Shown here piece after piece: positions 33,606 to 43,013 of a DNA stretch of 64,000 bases. Position numbers and translations under genes: made by a program. Positions within the stretch are counted from its first letter, which is position 1. The number at the start of each line of letters is the position of its first letter. Under the pieces are notes generated by a model. It was given only the letters and a program-made list of their open reading frames with translations. It was not told the origin of the DNA and did no database searches. The DNA is from JAXGPL01 sp040766985 (GTDB taxonomy: Bacteria > Bacillota > Sulfobacillia > JAUYEG01): the NCBI GenBank assembly GCA_040766985.1, contig JAXGPL010000004.1, forward strand, positions 62,001 to 126,000, read 5' to 3'.

Positions 33606-33872
33606 CAGCCAGAAGAACATGCACCCATATCGGGAGGTACGCAGGGCCGTAGACGCAAATACTGATTAGTGTGGAATTGCTCCCCCGAGCCCGGCTACCT
33701 GGGTCTGGCCATAAGAGCCGGCCCGTTGGGAACAATCCGTAACGGGAAACCCCTTTGGCTGGCATAGATTGGCTGGACAGGCTGTTGCCTGGCAGGGAGG
33801 AAGGAGCCGCGCTACCGCCGAACTAGAGTCCGCCTTGGGGTGTTCTTGACTCTCTCACTGGGAGGGATCTAT
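33606..33872. other. Leader region of the M23 peptidase gene, nothing recognised
   Basis: Contains several GC-rich inverted stretches (for example GTTGGGAACAATCCGTAACGG near 33726) that may form an RNA structure. I could not fit it to any riboswitch consensus I know, including c-di-AMP and cobalamin types. Confidence 0.35.
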
Positions 33873-35315
33873 TTGTCTTTGAGCCGAGGCAGGGGCGACT
33901 GCCCCTCCGCCAGCACGCCGCAACGCCTGTTGACAGGGCTCAGAGAAGCTCTTGACCGTTTGCGGCGCAGCAAAGCCCTCCAACAGCGCACGATCTTTCT
34001 CGCCTTGGTCTTTGTGCTCGTCTTCGGGTTCACTCTCAACGCCGTACGTTCCACGGGAGCATGGTCCGTCCTGATAGACGGCCAGGTGATTGCCACCGTG
34101 GACAACCGCCCCCAGTTCGAGGAACAGCTTCAAACATTGCTGGGCCAGCTTGAGCAGGATCTGGGCCGCGAAGTTGCTCTCGCCGGCGAGCTCGCCTATG
34201 TGCGGGCGCCTTCGGGCACCGCCACCGTTGCCGCCGCAGAGGCCGCGCAGGAGCTTAAGGATCGGCTTCCGTTGGGGACCACCGGCTGCTACATACTGGT
34301 GAACGGCGAGCCTGCGGTCGCGTGCAACACGCGCGAAGAAGCAGAGCAAGCGGTAGCGCTGTTGATGGATGAGTATAAGTGCCGGTTGACCGCTAAGTCC
34401 GGCGTCGACATATTGAGATGTGGTTTCCAGGAGCAGATCGAATACGAAGAGGGAGCCGTGGACTTCGCCAGGCTCCACGACTGCGAGACCGCCGCGGAGA
34501 TCCTCGAGCGCGGCACCGACAAGGTTGTCGAACACCAGGTCAAAAAGGGCGAATCGCTGTGGGCCATTGCGCGCGGCACAGGCATGTCCGAATCCGATCT
34601 CCGCAAAGCAAACCCCCAGGTCAAGGGCGACTTGATTCGGATCGGCGACGTCCTCAACCTGGTCGTGCCCGACCCATATCTCAACCTGACTTCTGTTGAG
34701 ACATACACCTATAAGCAGGCCATCGCGTACGCCACAAAGGTGCAGTCGGACGCCGAGCGGTGGCCGTGGGAGCGTGTGATCACGCAGGCAGGCAAGAGCG
34801 GCCAGAAGGAGGTTACCGTCGAGATCAGCCGGGTCAACGGCGAGGAGGTCAGCCGCAAGCTGATAAGCGAGACCCTGCTCAGCTCCCCGGTAACGCAGAT
34901 CGTTCTTCAGGGCACCAAGACGATACCCAACCGCGGCACCGGCACGCTGGTCTGGCCCGTCGTGGGCAGGATCACATCCCCGTTCGGCTGGCGCGGCCGT
35001 GAGCACCACAACGGCATCGATATCGGGGCCCCGCGCGGTACCCCGGTGCTCGCGGCGGACACCGGCACGGTGATTGCGTCAAGCTATGCCGGTACCTACG
35101 GCAACTGCATCCGGATCGACCACGGTGGAGGCTCGTTCGTCACGCTGTACGCGCACCTCAGCAAACGTCTCGTCGCAGTGGGTGATGTCGTGACCAAGGG
35201 GCAGACCATCGGCGAGGTCGGCAGTACCGGGCGGAGCACGGGTAACCATTTGCACTTTGAAACCCGGATCAACGGCAAAGCCGTCAACCCGATTCAGTTC
35301 TACCCGAGCGGCTAG
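33873..35315 (+). CDS. M23 peptidoglycan endopeptidase with LysM and G5 domains
   Basis: About 480 residues from TTG 33873 (GGGAGGGAT upstream). One membrane segment at about 40-56 anchors it. A helical region follows, then a LysM domain (HQVKKGESLWAIARGTGMSE, about 221-266) for cell-wall binding, a G5-type domain (about 270-350) and a C-terminal M23 LytM domain (about 358-475). The zinc ligands are in HNGIDIG (His379, Asp383) and NHLHFE (His459, His461). All catalytic residues are present, so it should cut peptide cross-links, in elongation or sporulation. The LysM-G5-M23 order is common in Bacillota. Confidence 0.92.
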   Translation: MSLSRGRGDCPSASTPQRLLTGLREALDRLRRSKALQQRTIFLALVFVLVFGFTLNAVRSTGAWSVLIDGQVIATVDNRPQFEEQLQTLLGQLEQDLGREVALAGELAYVRAPSGTATVAAAEAAQELKDRLPLGTTGCYILVNGEPAVACNTREEAEQAVALLMDEYKCRLTAKSGVDILRCGFQEQIEYEEGAVDFARLHDCETAAEILERGTDKVVEHQVKKGESLWAIARGTGMSESDLRKANPQVKGDLIRIGDVLNLVVPDPYLNLTSVETYTYKQAIAYATKVQSDAERWPWERVITQAGKSGQKEVTVEISRVNGEEVSRKLISETLLSSPVTQIVLQGTKTIPNRGTGTLVWPVVGRITSPFGWRGREHHNGIDIGAPRGTPVLAADTGTVIASSYAGTYGNCIRIDHGGGSFVTLYAHLSKRLVAVGDVVTKGQTIGEVGSTGRSTGNHLHFETRINGKAVNPIQFYPSG

Positions 35316-35356
35316 GGTGCCTGATGCGTTTCGATCTTGGAAGGTGACTAAGTGTC

Positions 35357-35381
35357 CCAGGGGCGGCCGGGCCGCCCCTGA
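35357..35381 (+). terminator. GC-rich hairpin downstream of the M23 gene
   Basis: CAGGGGCGGCC and GGCCGCCCCTG form an 11-bp perfect stem about 40 bp after the stop codon. No T-run follows, so termination is plausible but not certain. Confidence 0.5.
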
Positions 35382-35399
35382 TGCATTCCGACGGAGTTG

Positions 35400-35610
35400 C
35401 GCCCAGGAGCGCAAGTCTGTGGCATGACCTGAGCTGAGGGGCGCAGCGAGTGCGCCCGACCGGTGCCGAGGAGCACAAGCCGCCGCCATCTGAGCCCACA
35501 GGCACATATCGCCGCCGCCTACTGAGTCCACGGACACATATCGCCGTCCTGAGCGGTGCCCACGGGAACATATGCCGCTCGCACCGGTGCCCACAGGCAC
35601 AATATCCTCA
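35400..35610. repeat. Short hairpin-unit repeats (second locus)
   Basis: About six imperfect units, the clearest being CTGAGCCCACAGGCACATAT (35490), CTGAGTCCACGGACACATAT (35522), GGTGCCCACGGGAACATAT (35554) and GGTGCCCACAGGCACAATAT (35586). Each has a GTGCC-CACA-GGCAC-like mini-hairpin followed by ATAT. The array precedes the nuclease-like gene, and a related array follows it. Confidence 0.7.
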
Positions 35611-35752
35611 TTCCCGCATCCACACTCCGCCGCCGCCGCCGTCGGCGCCGTCGGCGCCGGCCGCCGGCGCCGGCCCGAGCTGTTGCCACACCCACATATC
35701 GTCCGGAAACTGGACAGTCTCCCCAAAGAACATTCCCACGCCATGTGCCCTA

Positions 35753-35761
35753 TGGTAAAAT
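35753..35761 (+). promoter_or_regulatory. Extended -10 promoter element
   Basis: TGGTAAAAT, with the hexamer TAAAAT at 35756-35761 preceded by TG, about 40 bp before the nuclease-like gene start. No good -35 is seen. Confidence 0.5.
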
Positions 35762-35801
35762 CTGGTCTAGGCACAACAATTGCCGAGGGAGGGTCGATTG
35801 C

Positions 35802-36554
35802 TTGGTTCTGCCCGATATGGCCGTTGATGAATTGGTCAAGCGGCCCGAGTTCGACTACTGTGTGCGACTGGTTTACGTCGTTTGTTGGATGTGCTGTCCG
35901 TCGAGTCTCTCCGATCTGGCCCGGTTGTGCCGTATCTCCCGGCGGTCGACAACCGCAGCGGCATACTGCCTGGCGAGGCATGGATGGCTCCGACTAACGC
36001 GCGAAGGCGGAAGAAGAATGCGACCGGTGGCATTGCTTCCGCCGCTCTGTCAACAGAAGCTTGCCGCGCAGCTGGAGGCGGACTACAGCGATGCCGCCAA
36101 CAGGGGCGAGTTCCTAATGAAGAAGTACCTGGACATGCGCGTCAGGCTTGACTGCTTCATCGACAACAGCCGCCCCGGGTTTCTCATCAGTCCGCTGACC
36201 GACGAAGCCCTTGAGCTGGACCGGCATTACTGCAGACACAATGTAGCGTTCGAGTTCAACGGCCCGCAACACTGGGAGCTGACGGACCGCTACCCTGGAG
36301 AACAGGAACTACGCGAGACCAAGGCCAGGGACGCAATAAAGCGCGGACTATGCCAGGCGAGGGGCATCACCTTGATCACGATCACAGCGGAGCAGCTCCA
36401 CCCGGACATTCTGGAAACCCTGATCCCCCCACATCTCCCCCGGCGTCCACTGGATAAGCAGGGCAGTTATTATCGGAAGCTGGTTGAGCTCTGTACGAGG
36501 TACATAAGGGCGGCAAAGGCAGCGTCCGCCGACCGTAAGGAGACCCGAAAGTAA
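35802..36554 (+). CDS. Winged-helix plus PD-(D/E)XK endonuclease-like protein
   Basis: About 250 residues from TTG 35802, with GAGGGAGGG upstream; ATG 35817 is an alternative. Residues about 33-70 look like a winged helix (SLSDLARLCRISRRSTTAAA, then LARHGWLRLTREG). The C-terminal half shows a Vsr/DUF559-style nuclease pattern: GEFLMKKYLD (Glu104), LELDRHY (Asp141), then VAFEFNGPQHW (Glu152, Gln157, His158), and KARDAIKRGLCQARGITLITI. It could be a DNA-binding endonuclease or a repurposed regulator. No methyltransferase is nearby. It is bracketed by repeat arrays on both sides, which suggests a mobile or unstable locus. Confidence 0.72.
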   Translation: MVLPDMAVDELVKRPEFDYCVRLVYVVCWMCCPSSLSDLARLCRISRRSTTAAAYCLARHGWLRLTREGGRRMRPVALLPPLCQQKLAAQLEADYSDAANRGEFLMKKYLDMRVRLDCFIDNSRPGFLISPLTDEALELDRHYCRHNVAFEFNGPQHWELTDRYPGEQELRETKARDAIKRGLCQARGITLITITAEQLHPDILETLIPPHLPRRPLDKQGSYYRKLVELCTRYIRAAKAASADRKETRK

Positions 36555-36560
36555 GGTTAG

Positions 36561-36682
36561 GAGCAGGCTCGGGGGCAGGCTCGCGAGCAGGCTCGAAAGC
36601 AGGCCCACAAGCAGGCTGGAAAGCACGCCCACAAGCAGGCTGGAAAGCACGCCCACAAGCAGAAGCTGGAAAGCACGCCCAC
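36561..36682. repeat. 12-bp tandem repeat array
   Basis: Ten contiguous units of about 12 bp, first GAGCAGGCTCGG types (36561, 36573, 36585), then alternating AAGCAGGCTGGA and AAGCACGCCCAC (36597-36682), with a 2-bp insertion near 36662. It starts six bases after the stop of the nuclease-like gene. The minus-strand frame through it gives Leu/Val/Ser repeats and is probably not translated. Confidence 0.9.
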
Positions 36683-36739
36683 GAGCCGGAGCCGGAACGG
36701 GCGTGAGCGAGCGGTCCGCGGCGAGGTCAGATGTGGAGT

Positions 36740-36965
36740 TGAGTTCAGGGGCGCAGGTCTCGGCGCATGTTGCGCCCGTGGCTCCGGCCAGCATCACAAT
36801 ATGTGCCCAGGGCTCAACCCCCAGCCGTAACCTGTGTTTCTGGGCTCACTAATCCCGCTGTTGTGCATCTGAGCTCAGATCGCCACCCCAACCTGCACCC
36901 ACGATCACACATCGCCGCCCGCACCTGCTCCCACAGGCACAACACCCCGCACATCCCCCGACCGC
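36740..36965. repeat. Short hairpin-unit repeats (third locus)
   Basis: Degenerate units such as GTTGTGCATCTGAGCTCAGA (36860) and CACCTGCTCCCACAGGCACA (36921) resemble those at 5.1-5.3 kb and 35.4-35.6 kb. The rest of 36.97-37.1 kb is C-rich and without a gene. Confidence 0.55.
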
Positions 36966-37215
36966 ACCTCCCGCGCGCGCCCCCGCACGTCCCCGCTCGC
37001 CTCCCCCGCGCCTCCGCCCGCGGTCCTTCAGCGCTGCCCCACCCCCCATTCCGCATCCTCCGAACCACACCGTAAGCCAATTGTTACAACCGCAACGCGG
37101 CGGTAACAGGGAAAGTCCAGCTTAAACGCCAATTCCTTGCCCTCGATGTTGATGCGCGGGATTGTAACTCCCACCAACGCGCCAAGCGTGGCGGCCGCTG
37201 CTGCTCTTCGCAGTC

Positions 37216-38232
37216 GTGGCCGCGCTGCTCGTCGGCGCCCTGGTTGCCCACACGACCGCAGGCAAGGTCGTGGTGCAGCGAGCTGCGGTCGGGCTGGATC
37301 GGCTCAGCGCTCGCCTGTGGCTGGGCATCGGCCTCGCGGCGCACCCGCGCCTGCACCACAGTGGCTGGACCATTGTGCTCCCGCGCGATCCAGCGCCGCC
37401 ATGGTACGACGAGTGGGGCAGGCCATCGGAGCCGGGCCTTGGGTATGGCCAACTCGGCCGCCTGGTGGCGGACATCGCCGCGGAGGTAGCGCCGCGGCTC
37501 TCCGAGCTGAGCGGGCTGGGCGCAGGGGTAGCCGTTACGCCGCCGCAATACCCGGCCGTCGTGCTGTACGAATCCCCGGCAGTGCTCGGCCCGTGGGCCG
37601 CCGGTTCGCAGAGCGCAAGCGGCGTCTACTTTGGAGGCGTGGTCGGCATTCATGGGGCTATCGCACGCGCGCGCACCACAGAGAGCCCCATCGCGGGTGA
37701 CAGCGTGCCAGCCCCGGGCGACGATGGCCCAGCTCCGGGTGACGGTGGCCTCGCCTCTGGCGGCAATTCCGGCCCCGCCGCCGCCGGCCAGCCCGACTGG
37801 CTCGCGACCACTCTTGCCCATGAGCTTACGCACTGGTACCTTGATGTGGCGACTTCTGGGGCCATTCCGCGGTGGTTGAGCGAAGGCATGGCGGTGCGTG
37901 CGGAGGAGAGGTTTCTGGGGGCGCCGGCGCCTCACGCGCTGATCCGCGAGCGGGGCTACCGCGCGACGGGAACGGGTGTGGCCTCGTTGGCGTCACTAGT
38001 TGCGGCGATGGAGCGGTCGGCGGTTGATCCGGCCGTAGAGACGGCCGCGTACGACCTCGCTCGGAGTTTCGTGGCGTACCTGGACGACACGGTCTCGGGG
38101 GTCGAGCCGGGGTGGGAAGGGCGGCTCGCAGGTTTGCTGCGCCAGGGGCAGGCATTTGAGCAGGCATTTCATGCGGCCTTGGTGCGTGACCTCGCGGCTG
38201 CGGAAAAGGGCTGGCTAGAGTGGCTGTCCTGA
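37216..38232 (+). CDS. Membrane-anchored zinc metallopeptidase (peptidase MA-like)
   Basis: About 338 residues. The zinc motif is HELTHW (HExxH) at about residue 203, followed by IPRWLSEGMAVRAEE, where the Glu is the third ligand in gluzincins; this is the peptidase MA-like pattern. The N-terminus is a membrane segment. The GTG at 37216 cuts into it; the frame stays open to 37168 and reads LLLFAVV before it, so the real start (possibly a CTG at 37198) may lie upstream. A low-complexity Pro/Gly/Asp insert (about 155-190) precedes the active site. Substrate unknown. Tandem with murA. Confidence 0.8.
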   Translation: MAALLVGALVAHTTAGKVVVQRAAVGLDRLSARLWLGIGLAAHPRLHHSGWTIVLPRDPAPPWYDEWGRPSEPGLGYGQLGRLVADIAAEVAPRLSELSGLGAGVAVTPPQYPAVVLYESPAVLGPWAAGSQSASGVYFGGVVGIHGAIARARTTESPIAGDSVPAPGDDGPAPGDGGLASGGNSGPAAAGQPDWLATTLAHELTHWYLDVATSGAIPRWLSEGMAVRAEERFLGAPAPHALIRERGYRATGTGVASLASLVAAMERSAVDPAVETAAYDLARSFVAYLDDTVSGVEPGWEGRLAGLLRQGQAFEQAFHAALVRDLAAAEKGWLEWLS

Positions 38233-38405
38233 GCAAGCGCACGCGCCGCCGTAATCATAAGTGCTGTCAAGTGATGGTTTCATCGACAATAGTGGGGAGG
38301 AATACCGGGTTGGCCACAGAATTATGGCTCCCGACGCCTTATGACAACAATCGCCCCAACCCGGCACAGGCCTGGCTGGACCCGTTGAATAATGGAGGAA
38401 CCAGT

Positions 38406-39677
38406 TTGTCCAGACTTGTTGTCCAGGGCGGTTGTCGCCTCCGCGGCAACGTACGCATCGGCGGCCGCAAGAACTCCGTGGTTGCCGTCATCCCCGCCAC
38501 CATCGTTTGCGGCGGCGTCAGCCGGCTTGAGAATATTCCGCACATAACTGACGTTGAGGTTTTCACCGAGATGCTTCGTGAACTGGGCGCGGACCTCGAG
38601 TGGACAAGCAACGGATGCGGTTCCGGCCTTCTCATATCCACGGCCAACGTCACGCCCGCAAAAGTCCCGTATCATCTCGCAAAGAAGCTTAGGGCTTCGT
38701 ACTACCTTCTCGGCGCGTTGCTCGGGCGCTTTGGCGAAGCGGAGATCCCCCTCCCCGGCGGGTGCGACATCGGGCTGCGCCCGATCGACCAGCACGTCAA
38801 AGGTTTTGAGTCGCTCGGCGCCGAGGTCACGGTGGAGGGCGGAGTTGTAAGGGCGCGGGCCGATCGTCTGGTCGGCACGACCGTCTACCTGGATGTGGTT
38901 TCGGTTGGGGCCACGATCAACATCATGCTCGCGGCGGTCCTCGCCGAAGGCTTGACTGTGATCGAGAACGCGGCCAAAGAACCGCATATCGTTGACCTCG
39001 CCAACTACCTCAACGCGTGCGGCGCCCGCGTTCAGGGGGCCGGCACCGACGTCATCCGGATCCGCGGCGTGAGCAAAGACGAGATGCACGGCGCGACCCA
39101 CGCGGTCATCCCCGACGAGATCGAAGCCGCTACGTTCATGATCGCAGCCTGCGCGACGCACGGTGACGTGACGATCGAGAACGTTATCCCAAAGCACCTC
39201 GCCCCGGTTTCGGCGAAGCTTGAGGAGATCGGCGCCAACGTCTGGGAGAACGGCGATGTGGTTCGCGTCTGGTCCAACGGACACCGTCCCAAGGCGGTGC
39301 ACATCACGACGCTGCCCTACCCCGGCTTTCCAACTGACGCCCAGCAACCGATGACCTCCCTTCTGTCCGTGGCGGTGGGCACGAGCATGATCACGGAAAC
39401 CATCTGGGAAGGCCGCTTCAAGCACATTCAGGAGCTAAACCGGATGGGCACGCGGATCAAGGTTGAAGGCCGCACGGCGATCATCGAAGGGGTCCCCGCT
39501 CTATCCGCGGCCCCGATACAGGCGACAGACCTTCGCGCCGCAGCGGCTCTGGTTGTCGCCGGGCTGATGGCGGAAGGGGAGACCGAGATCTCCGGGGTCG
39601 AGCATATCGACCGAGGCTATGATAAGGTGGTGGATAAGCTCAGGCTGCTGGGCGCCCGGGTGCGTCGCGAACCCTAG
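38406..39677 (+). CDS. murA: UDP-N-acetylglucosamine 1-carboxyvinyltransferase
   Basis: 423 residues from TTG 38406, with GGAGG upstream; the frame is open back to 38220 without protein-like sequence. MurA transfers enolpyruvate from PEP to UDP-GlcNAc, first committed step of peptidoglycan. Substrate-binding RKNS (Lys22-Asn23) opens the protein, and the catalytic loop Cys120 in LPGGCDIGLRPIDQH is present, so it should be fosfomycin-sensitive. Other motifs: PDEIEAATFMIAA and YPGFPTDAQQP. Firmicutes often have two MurA paralogues; which one this is cannot be decided. A good terminator follows. Confidence 0.95.
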   Translation: MSRLVVQGGCRLRGNVRIGGRKNSVVAVIPATIVCGGVSRLENIPHITDVEVFTEMLRELGADLEWTSNGCGSGLLISTANVTPAKVPYHLAKKLRASYYLLGALLGRFGEAEIPLPGGCDIGLRPIDQHVKGFESLGAEVTVEGGVVRARADRLVGTTVYLDVVSVGATINIMLAAVLAEGLTVIENAAKEPHIVDLANYLNACGARVQGAGTDVIRIRGVSKDEMHGATHAVIPDEIEAATFMIAACATHGDVTIENVIPKHLAPVSAKLEEIGANVWENGDVVRVWSNGHRPKAVHITTLPYPGFPTDAQQPMTSLLSVAVGTSMITETIWEGRFKHIQELNRMGTRIKVEGRTAIIEGVPALSAAPIQATDLRAAAALVVAGLMAEGETEISGVEHIDRGYDKVVDKLRLLGARVRREP

Positions 39678-39714
39678 CAGGCGGTTCCGCAGGAGTCACT
39701 GACCAGGCAAGGTC

Positions 39715-39750
39715 ACCGGGGAGCGCTAGCCCTCCCCGGTTTGTTCGGTT
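39715..39750 (+). terminator. Rho-independent terminator after murA
   Basis: ACCGGGGAG (39715-39723) and CTCCCCGGT (39732-39740) form a 9-bp stem with an 8-nt loop, followed by a T-rich tail. Confidence 0.88.
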
Positions 39751-40052
39751 TGAAAGACCCATTGAAAGACCCCTTGAAGGACGCCTTCAAGGACGCCCTG
39801 CCCGCCGATCGGCTTTTGACCGGCGGCTGGTTGCCTTTTGTTCTAAGAAAGTTGTGACAACACCGTTCATGCAGGGATTCGCCCTGTTGACCGGCGAACA
39901 ACCTTGGCTGCGAGTTGCAGCATAATGGATTGGTCCATTGCTCTTACGTGCCAACAGGACAGGCCTGATCGGGGGCTCCTTGAGGGGGTTTCCGATGTCC
40001 ATGTCGGCCCGGACCCGTCTGACGGATCAAGCTTGATGGGCGGTGGGTTGGA
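39751..40052. other. Leader of the V/A-ATPase operon, with small repeats
   Basis: Contains imperfect repeats of TTGAAAGACCCC and the palindrome CCTTGAAGG-ACG-CCTTCAAGG at 39772-39792. No gene found. A sigma-A promoter for the ATPase operon is expected here, but I cannot pick a convincing -35/-10 pair. Confidence 0.4.
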
Positions 40053-40367
40053 GTGGCAACAGAACTGGTAAATCGCATCCGCGCGGCCGAAAGCGAGGCC
40101 GACGCCCTTGTGGCCGAGGCCAAGGCCGAAGCCGAGAAGATGGTCGGCGCCGCTCAAGCCGAGGCAGCCGGTATGGTTGAGGCGGTCGAGGACTCCGGTA
40201 AGCGGCGGACAGCCGAAGCCCTGGACTCCGCGAGGCGGAGTGGCAAGGAAGAAGCTGCGCAGTTGGCAATCGAGGCCAAGGCCGAAGCCGAGGCCGTGCG
40301 TCAAGCCGCCGCGGAAGGATTTGACAGGGCCGTCAAGCTCGTGATGGAAAGGATCGTGAACGCCTGA
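40053..40367 (+). CDS. V/A-type ATPase peripheral-stalk subunit H (AhaH/NtpF-like)
   Basis: 104-residue Ala/Glu/Lys-rich coiled coil beginning with GTG (GGTTGGA upstream), with heptads such as ESEADALVAEAKAEAEKMVG. This is the small stalk subunit that pairs with subunit E. It is intact, and the first base of the subunit I start overlaps its stop codon (A of TGATGG), as in known ntp operons. First gene of H-I-K-E-C-F-A-B-D. Confidence 0.85.
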   Translation: MATELVNRIRAAESEADALVAEAKAEAEKMVGAAQAEAAGMVEAVEDSGKRRTAEALDSARRSGKEEAAQLAIEAKAEAEAVRQAAAEGFDRAVKLVMERIVNA

Positions 40368-42351
40368 TGGCTGTCGTGCCTATGAAATCCGTAACGGTCG
40401 TCGGTCACGCGGCGGTCCGTTCGGAGGTTCTGGCCGCCATCCACAGGTTCGGCGCCATGCAGCTGACTGACGTCAACGGTTCGCTCGATGGAGCAGGGGA
40501 GCCGGCAGCCGCCGCCTGCAACAGGATTCGCAAGGAGTGGCGCGAGCATGCTCGCGGAGACCGACCGCAAGCTCGCTGAGGTCACTACCCTACCCCAACT
40601 ACATCCAGCGCTACGATCCCGCAGAAGGGTCTGGCCGAGCCGCGGCGCGTGAAGGCATTGCACCCGAGACCTGGCAGCAGGCGTCCGGCTACGATTACTC
40701 CGCGACCCTGAGATTTGCCAGCACGCCGGGGAGACGCGGCTTTCGGTGCCCGCGCGCGCGAGGAGTGAGCTTGCGGCACGGCTCAAGGAGCTTGCACCGT
40801 TGGTTCAGCTGTCGCTCGACCTCGGCGCCCTGGACGGCACGGAACTGGTCGCGGCGTTCTTCAGGGGAGAAAAGCCGCCAAGATAAATGCACTGCACCCG
40901 CGATGCAGAGCGCCTCGATCCTGCACGCCCTCCACCCTGTCGGGGCAATCGGCCGCCAGGAGTACTTCATCCTCCTCTACTTCCGCAACGATTTCCGGCG
41001 GTAGGCGCACATCCTGCGGGCGACCGGGATCGAGCCGGCTTCGGTGCCGGTTTCCGCACGCGCAGGCCGCCGCGGCTGAGGCGCAGGCCGAGCTGGACGC
41101 GCTGGCTGCCGAGGCGGTGAAGATCAGGAAGGCGCGTGCTCTCTCCCGCAAGCGGCTGATGCTGCAGGCGGCGTACGACAACCTGCTGTTGCAGAGGCAG
41201 AGGTACGAGGCGCAGGCCCGCTTGGTGCAACCGACAAGACCTTCTTCATCCACGGATGGTGCCCGGCGACCAGAGTCAAGGGTCTTGGGGGAGGCCCTCT
41301 CCAAGCACGAGAGTGAGATTGCCATGAGCGTCGACGATCCCGGCCCCGACGATCAGCTCCGGCGGCGCTGGACAACGACAAGGTTTCCGCTCCCTTTGAG
41401 ATTGCGGACCAACATCTTTGGCCGGGCCAGCTACCGCGAAGTCGACCGGACCCCGGTGTTGGCGCCGTTCTTCGCGTTGTTCTTCGCCTTGGCGCTCACC
41501 GATGCCGGATACGGCATCGCGATGATGGCCTACTGCTCCTGGATGATGCGCAAGAAGAGCACGCCGAAAAGCGCGCACAAGTTCTTCCGGCTGATGCTGT
41601 ACGGCGGCGCGGTGACGACCGCGATCGGCGCCCTGACAGGCGGCTGGTTCGGCAACGTCCTCGACTTCATGCCTCCCGCGCTCGGTTTCATAACCAAGGC
41701 CAAGAACGCCATCATGCTGTTCGACCCCGTAAAGTCGCCGACGCTGCTGATGATCATCTCCCTGGCCCTGGGCGTGAAGGCTACACTTGATGGTCGGCAT
41801 CGGAGTTAAGATGTACATGAACATCAGCGAAGGCAACACGGCAGCCGCCCTGATGGACCAAGGACTTTGGCCGCTGCTGCTGCCGAGCCTGGCGCTGATG
41901 GTCGGCGGTTCGGCCTTTGGCCCTTCGGTTGCCACGGCGGCAAAGTACTCCGCCATCGCGGCCGCCGCCGGACTTGTGCTCACCCAGGGCAGGTCGGCCA
42001 AGAACATCCTCGGCAAGGTCTTCGGCGGCTCTACAGCCTCTACGGGCTGATCGGCTATTTGAGCGATACGCTTTCTACACCAGGTTGCTGGCCCCCGGTT
42101 TGGCGACTGCCTCGGCATGGCGATCAAACGATCGCGATGATGGTGACAAGTCAGTCCCGGTAGTCGGGTTCTTTCGATGCTGCTGATCATGGCCATCGGC
42201 CACGGTGTCGCTTCTGATCAACGTTTTCGGCGCCTTTATCCACTCCGGGCGTCTGCAGTTTGTGGAGTTCTTCACCAAGTTCTTTGAGGGGGAGGCAAGG
42301 CGTTCAAACTCTTCGCCGAACGTCCACGGCACGGAAGTGACCCCGGACTAG
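40367..42351 (+). pseudogene. ntpI: V/A-type ATPase subunit I, split by many indels
   Basis: The membrane stator subunit, starting MAVVPMKSVTVVGHAAVRSE. The coding frame changes repeatedly. The N-terminal third breaks near 40500 and is scattered over three frames to about 41250. A long intact stretch (41380-41790) shows DRTPVLAPFFALFFALALTD and GYGIAMMAYC, then GGWFGNVLDFMPPAL; next 41787-42030 with LGVKMYMNISEG-type sequence, then LYGLIGYLSDTLS and IAMMV in different frames, and finally HGVALLINVFGAFIHSGRLQ. Losing or adding single bases (for example near 42074, 42107 and 42126) restores the family sequence each time. The peptides are well conserved, so error in the sequence is the simplest explanation. 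Confidence 0.8.
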
Positions 42352-42451
42352 CGGTGCAATTGCTGCGTTGCGTATTGCGGAGACTATCGTGCTTCCAAGC
42401 CCAAAAGCAAGCCGTACTCATCGGTTTAGTCTAAGGAGGCCAAGAAGTCAT

Positions 42452-42994
42452 CATGGCATCAGCAATAAACATGTTCTTTGGGGTTGCCGTCGCGGCCCTC
42501 GCGCTTGTCCTGATTTTCCTGAGCCTTGTTACCGATCATCTCCGGCTTTCGGCATTGCTCTCTGTCGGTGTCGGTGCGGCTATTTTTCCTCGCCGGTGTC
42601 GGATCCAGTATCGGTGTCGGCCTTGCAGGTGAGGCCGCTTCGTATTGTTTCCGAAGAGCCGGAGAAGTTCGACGCGTCCTCCTGCTCCAGGCTCTCCCAG
42701 GCACGCAGGGCGTATACGGCTTCATCGCGGATTCCTCGCGCTTCAGCAGATCCAGGTCATTGGGCGCGGCGATGACCGTCGCCCAGGGCCGTGCGTTCAC
42801 GGCTGTGCCCCTTGCGGCAGCCCTGTGCCTCGTGTCGGGCGTATACCAGGGCCGAGTTTCGGCTGCGGCCATGCAGATTGTCGCCAAGAAGCCTGGAGGA
42901 ATCGGGCGCTGCCTTGATCCTTCCGGCGCTCGTCGAGTTCTACGCGGTACTGGGCTTGCCTGGTACGATCTTGCTGCTTCAGGCTATTCGCTAG
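42452..42994 (+). pseudogene. ntpK: V/A-type ATPase proteolipid subunit K, frameshifted
   Basis: Membrane rotor subunit, double-hairpin type. From ATG 42452 the start reads MASAINMFFGVAVAALALVL. The first hairpin, GVGSSIGVGLAGEAAS, and RVLLLQALPGTQGVYGF are in other frames, as are MTVAQG, VSGVYQGRVSAAAMQIVAKK and the ion-binding Glu in LPALVEFYAVLGLPGTILLL. At least five single-base indels are needed to join them; the final frame ends at 42994. All functional motifs survive. Confidence 0.8.
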
Positions 42995-43013
42995 ATAAGG
43001 TAGTGGTTGTCTC

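Noticed and set aside
35556..35801. Arg-rich N-terminal extension of the nuclease-like protein
   Set aside because: It translates the CGC-rich repeat region and a promoter element; the ribosome site supports the TTG at 35802.
36348..36797. Minus-strand frame encoding Leu/Val/Ser repeats
   Set aside because: It is only the translation of the 12-bp DNA repeat plus the antisense of the nuclease-like gene, without a ribosome site.
37137..37700. Overlapping plus-strand frame before the metallopeptidase
   Set aside because: It has an ATG, but the encoded sequence is Arg/Gly-rich shadow of the metallopeptidase frame.
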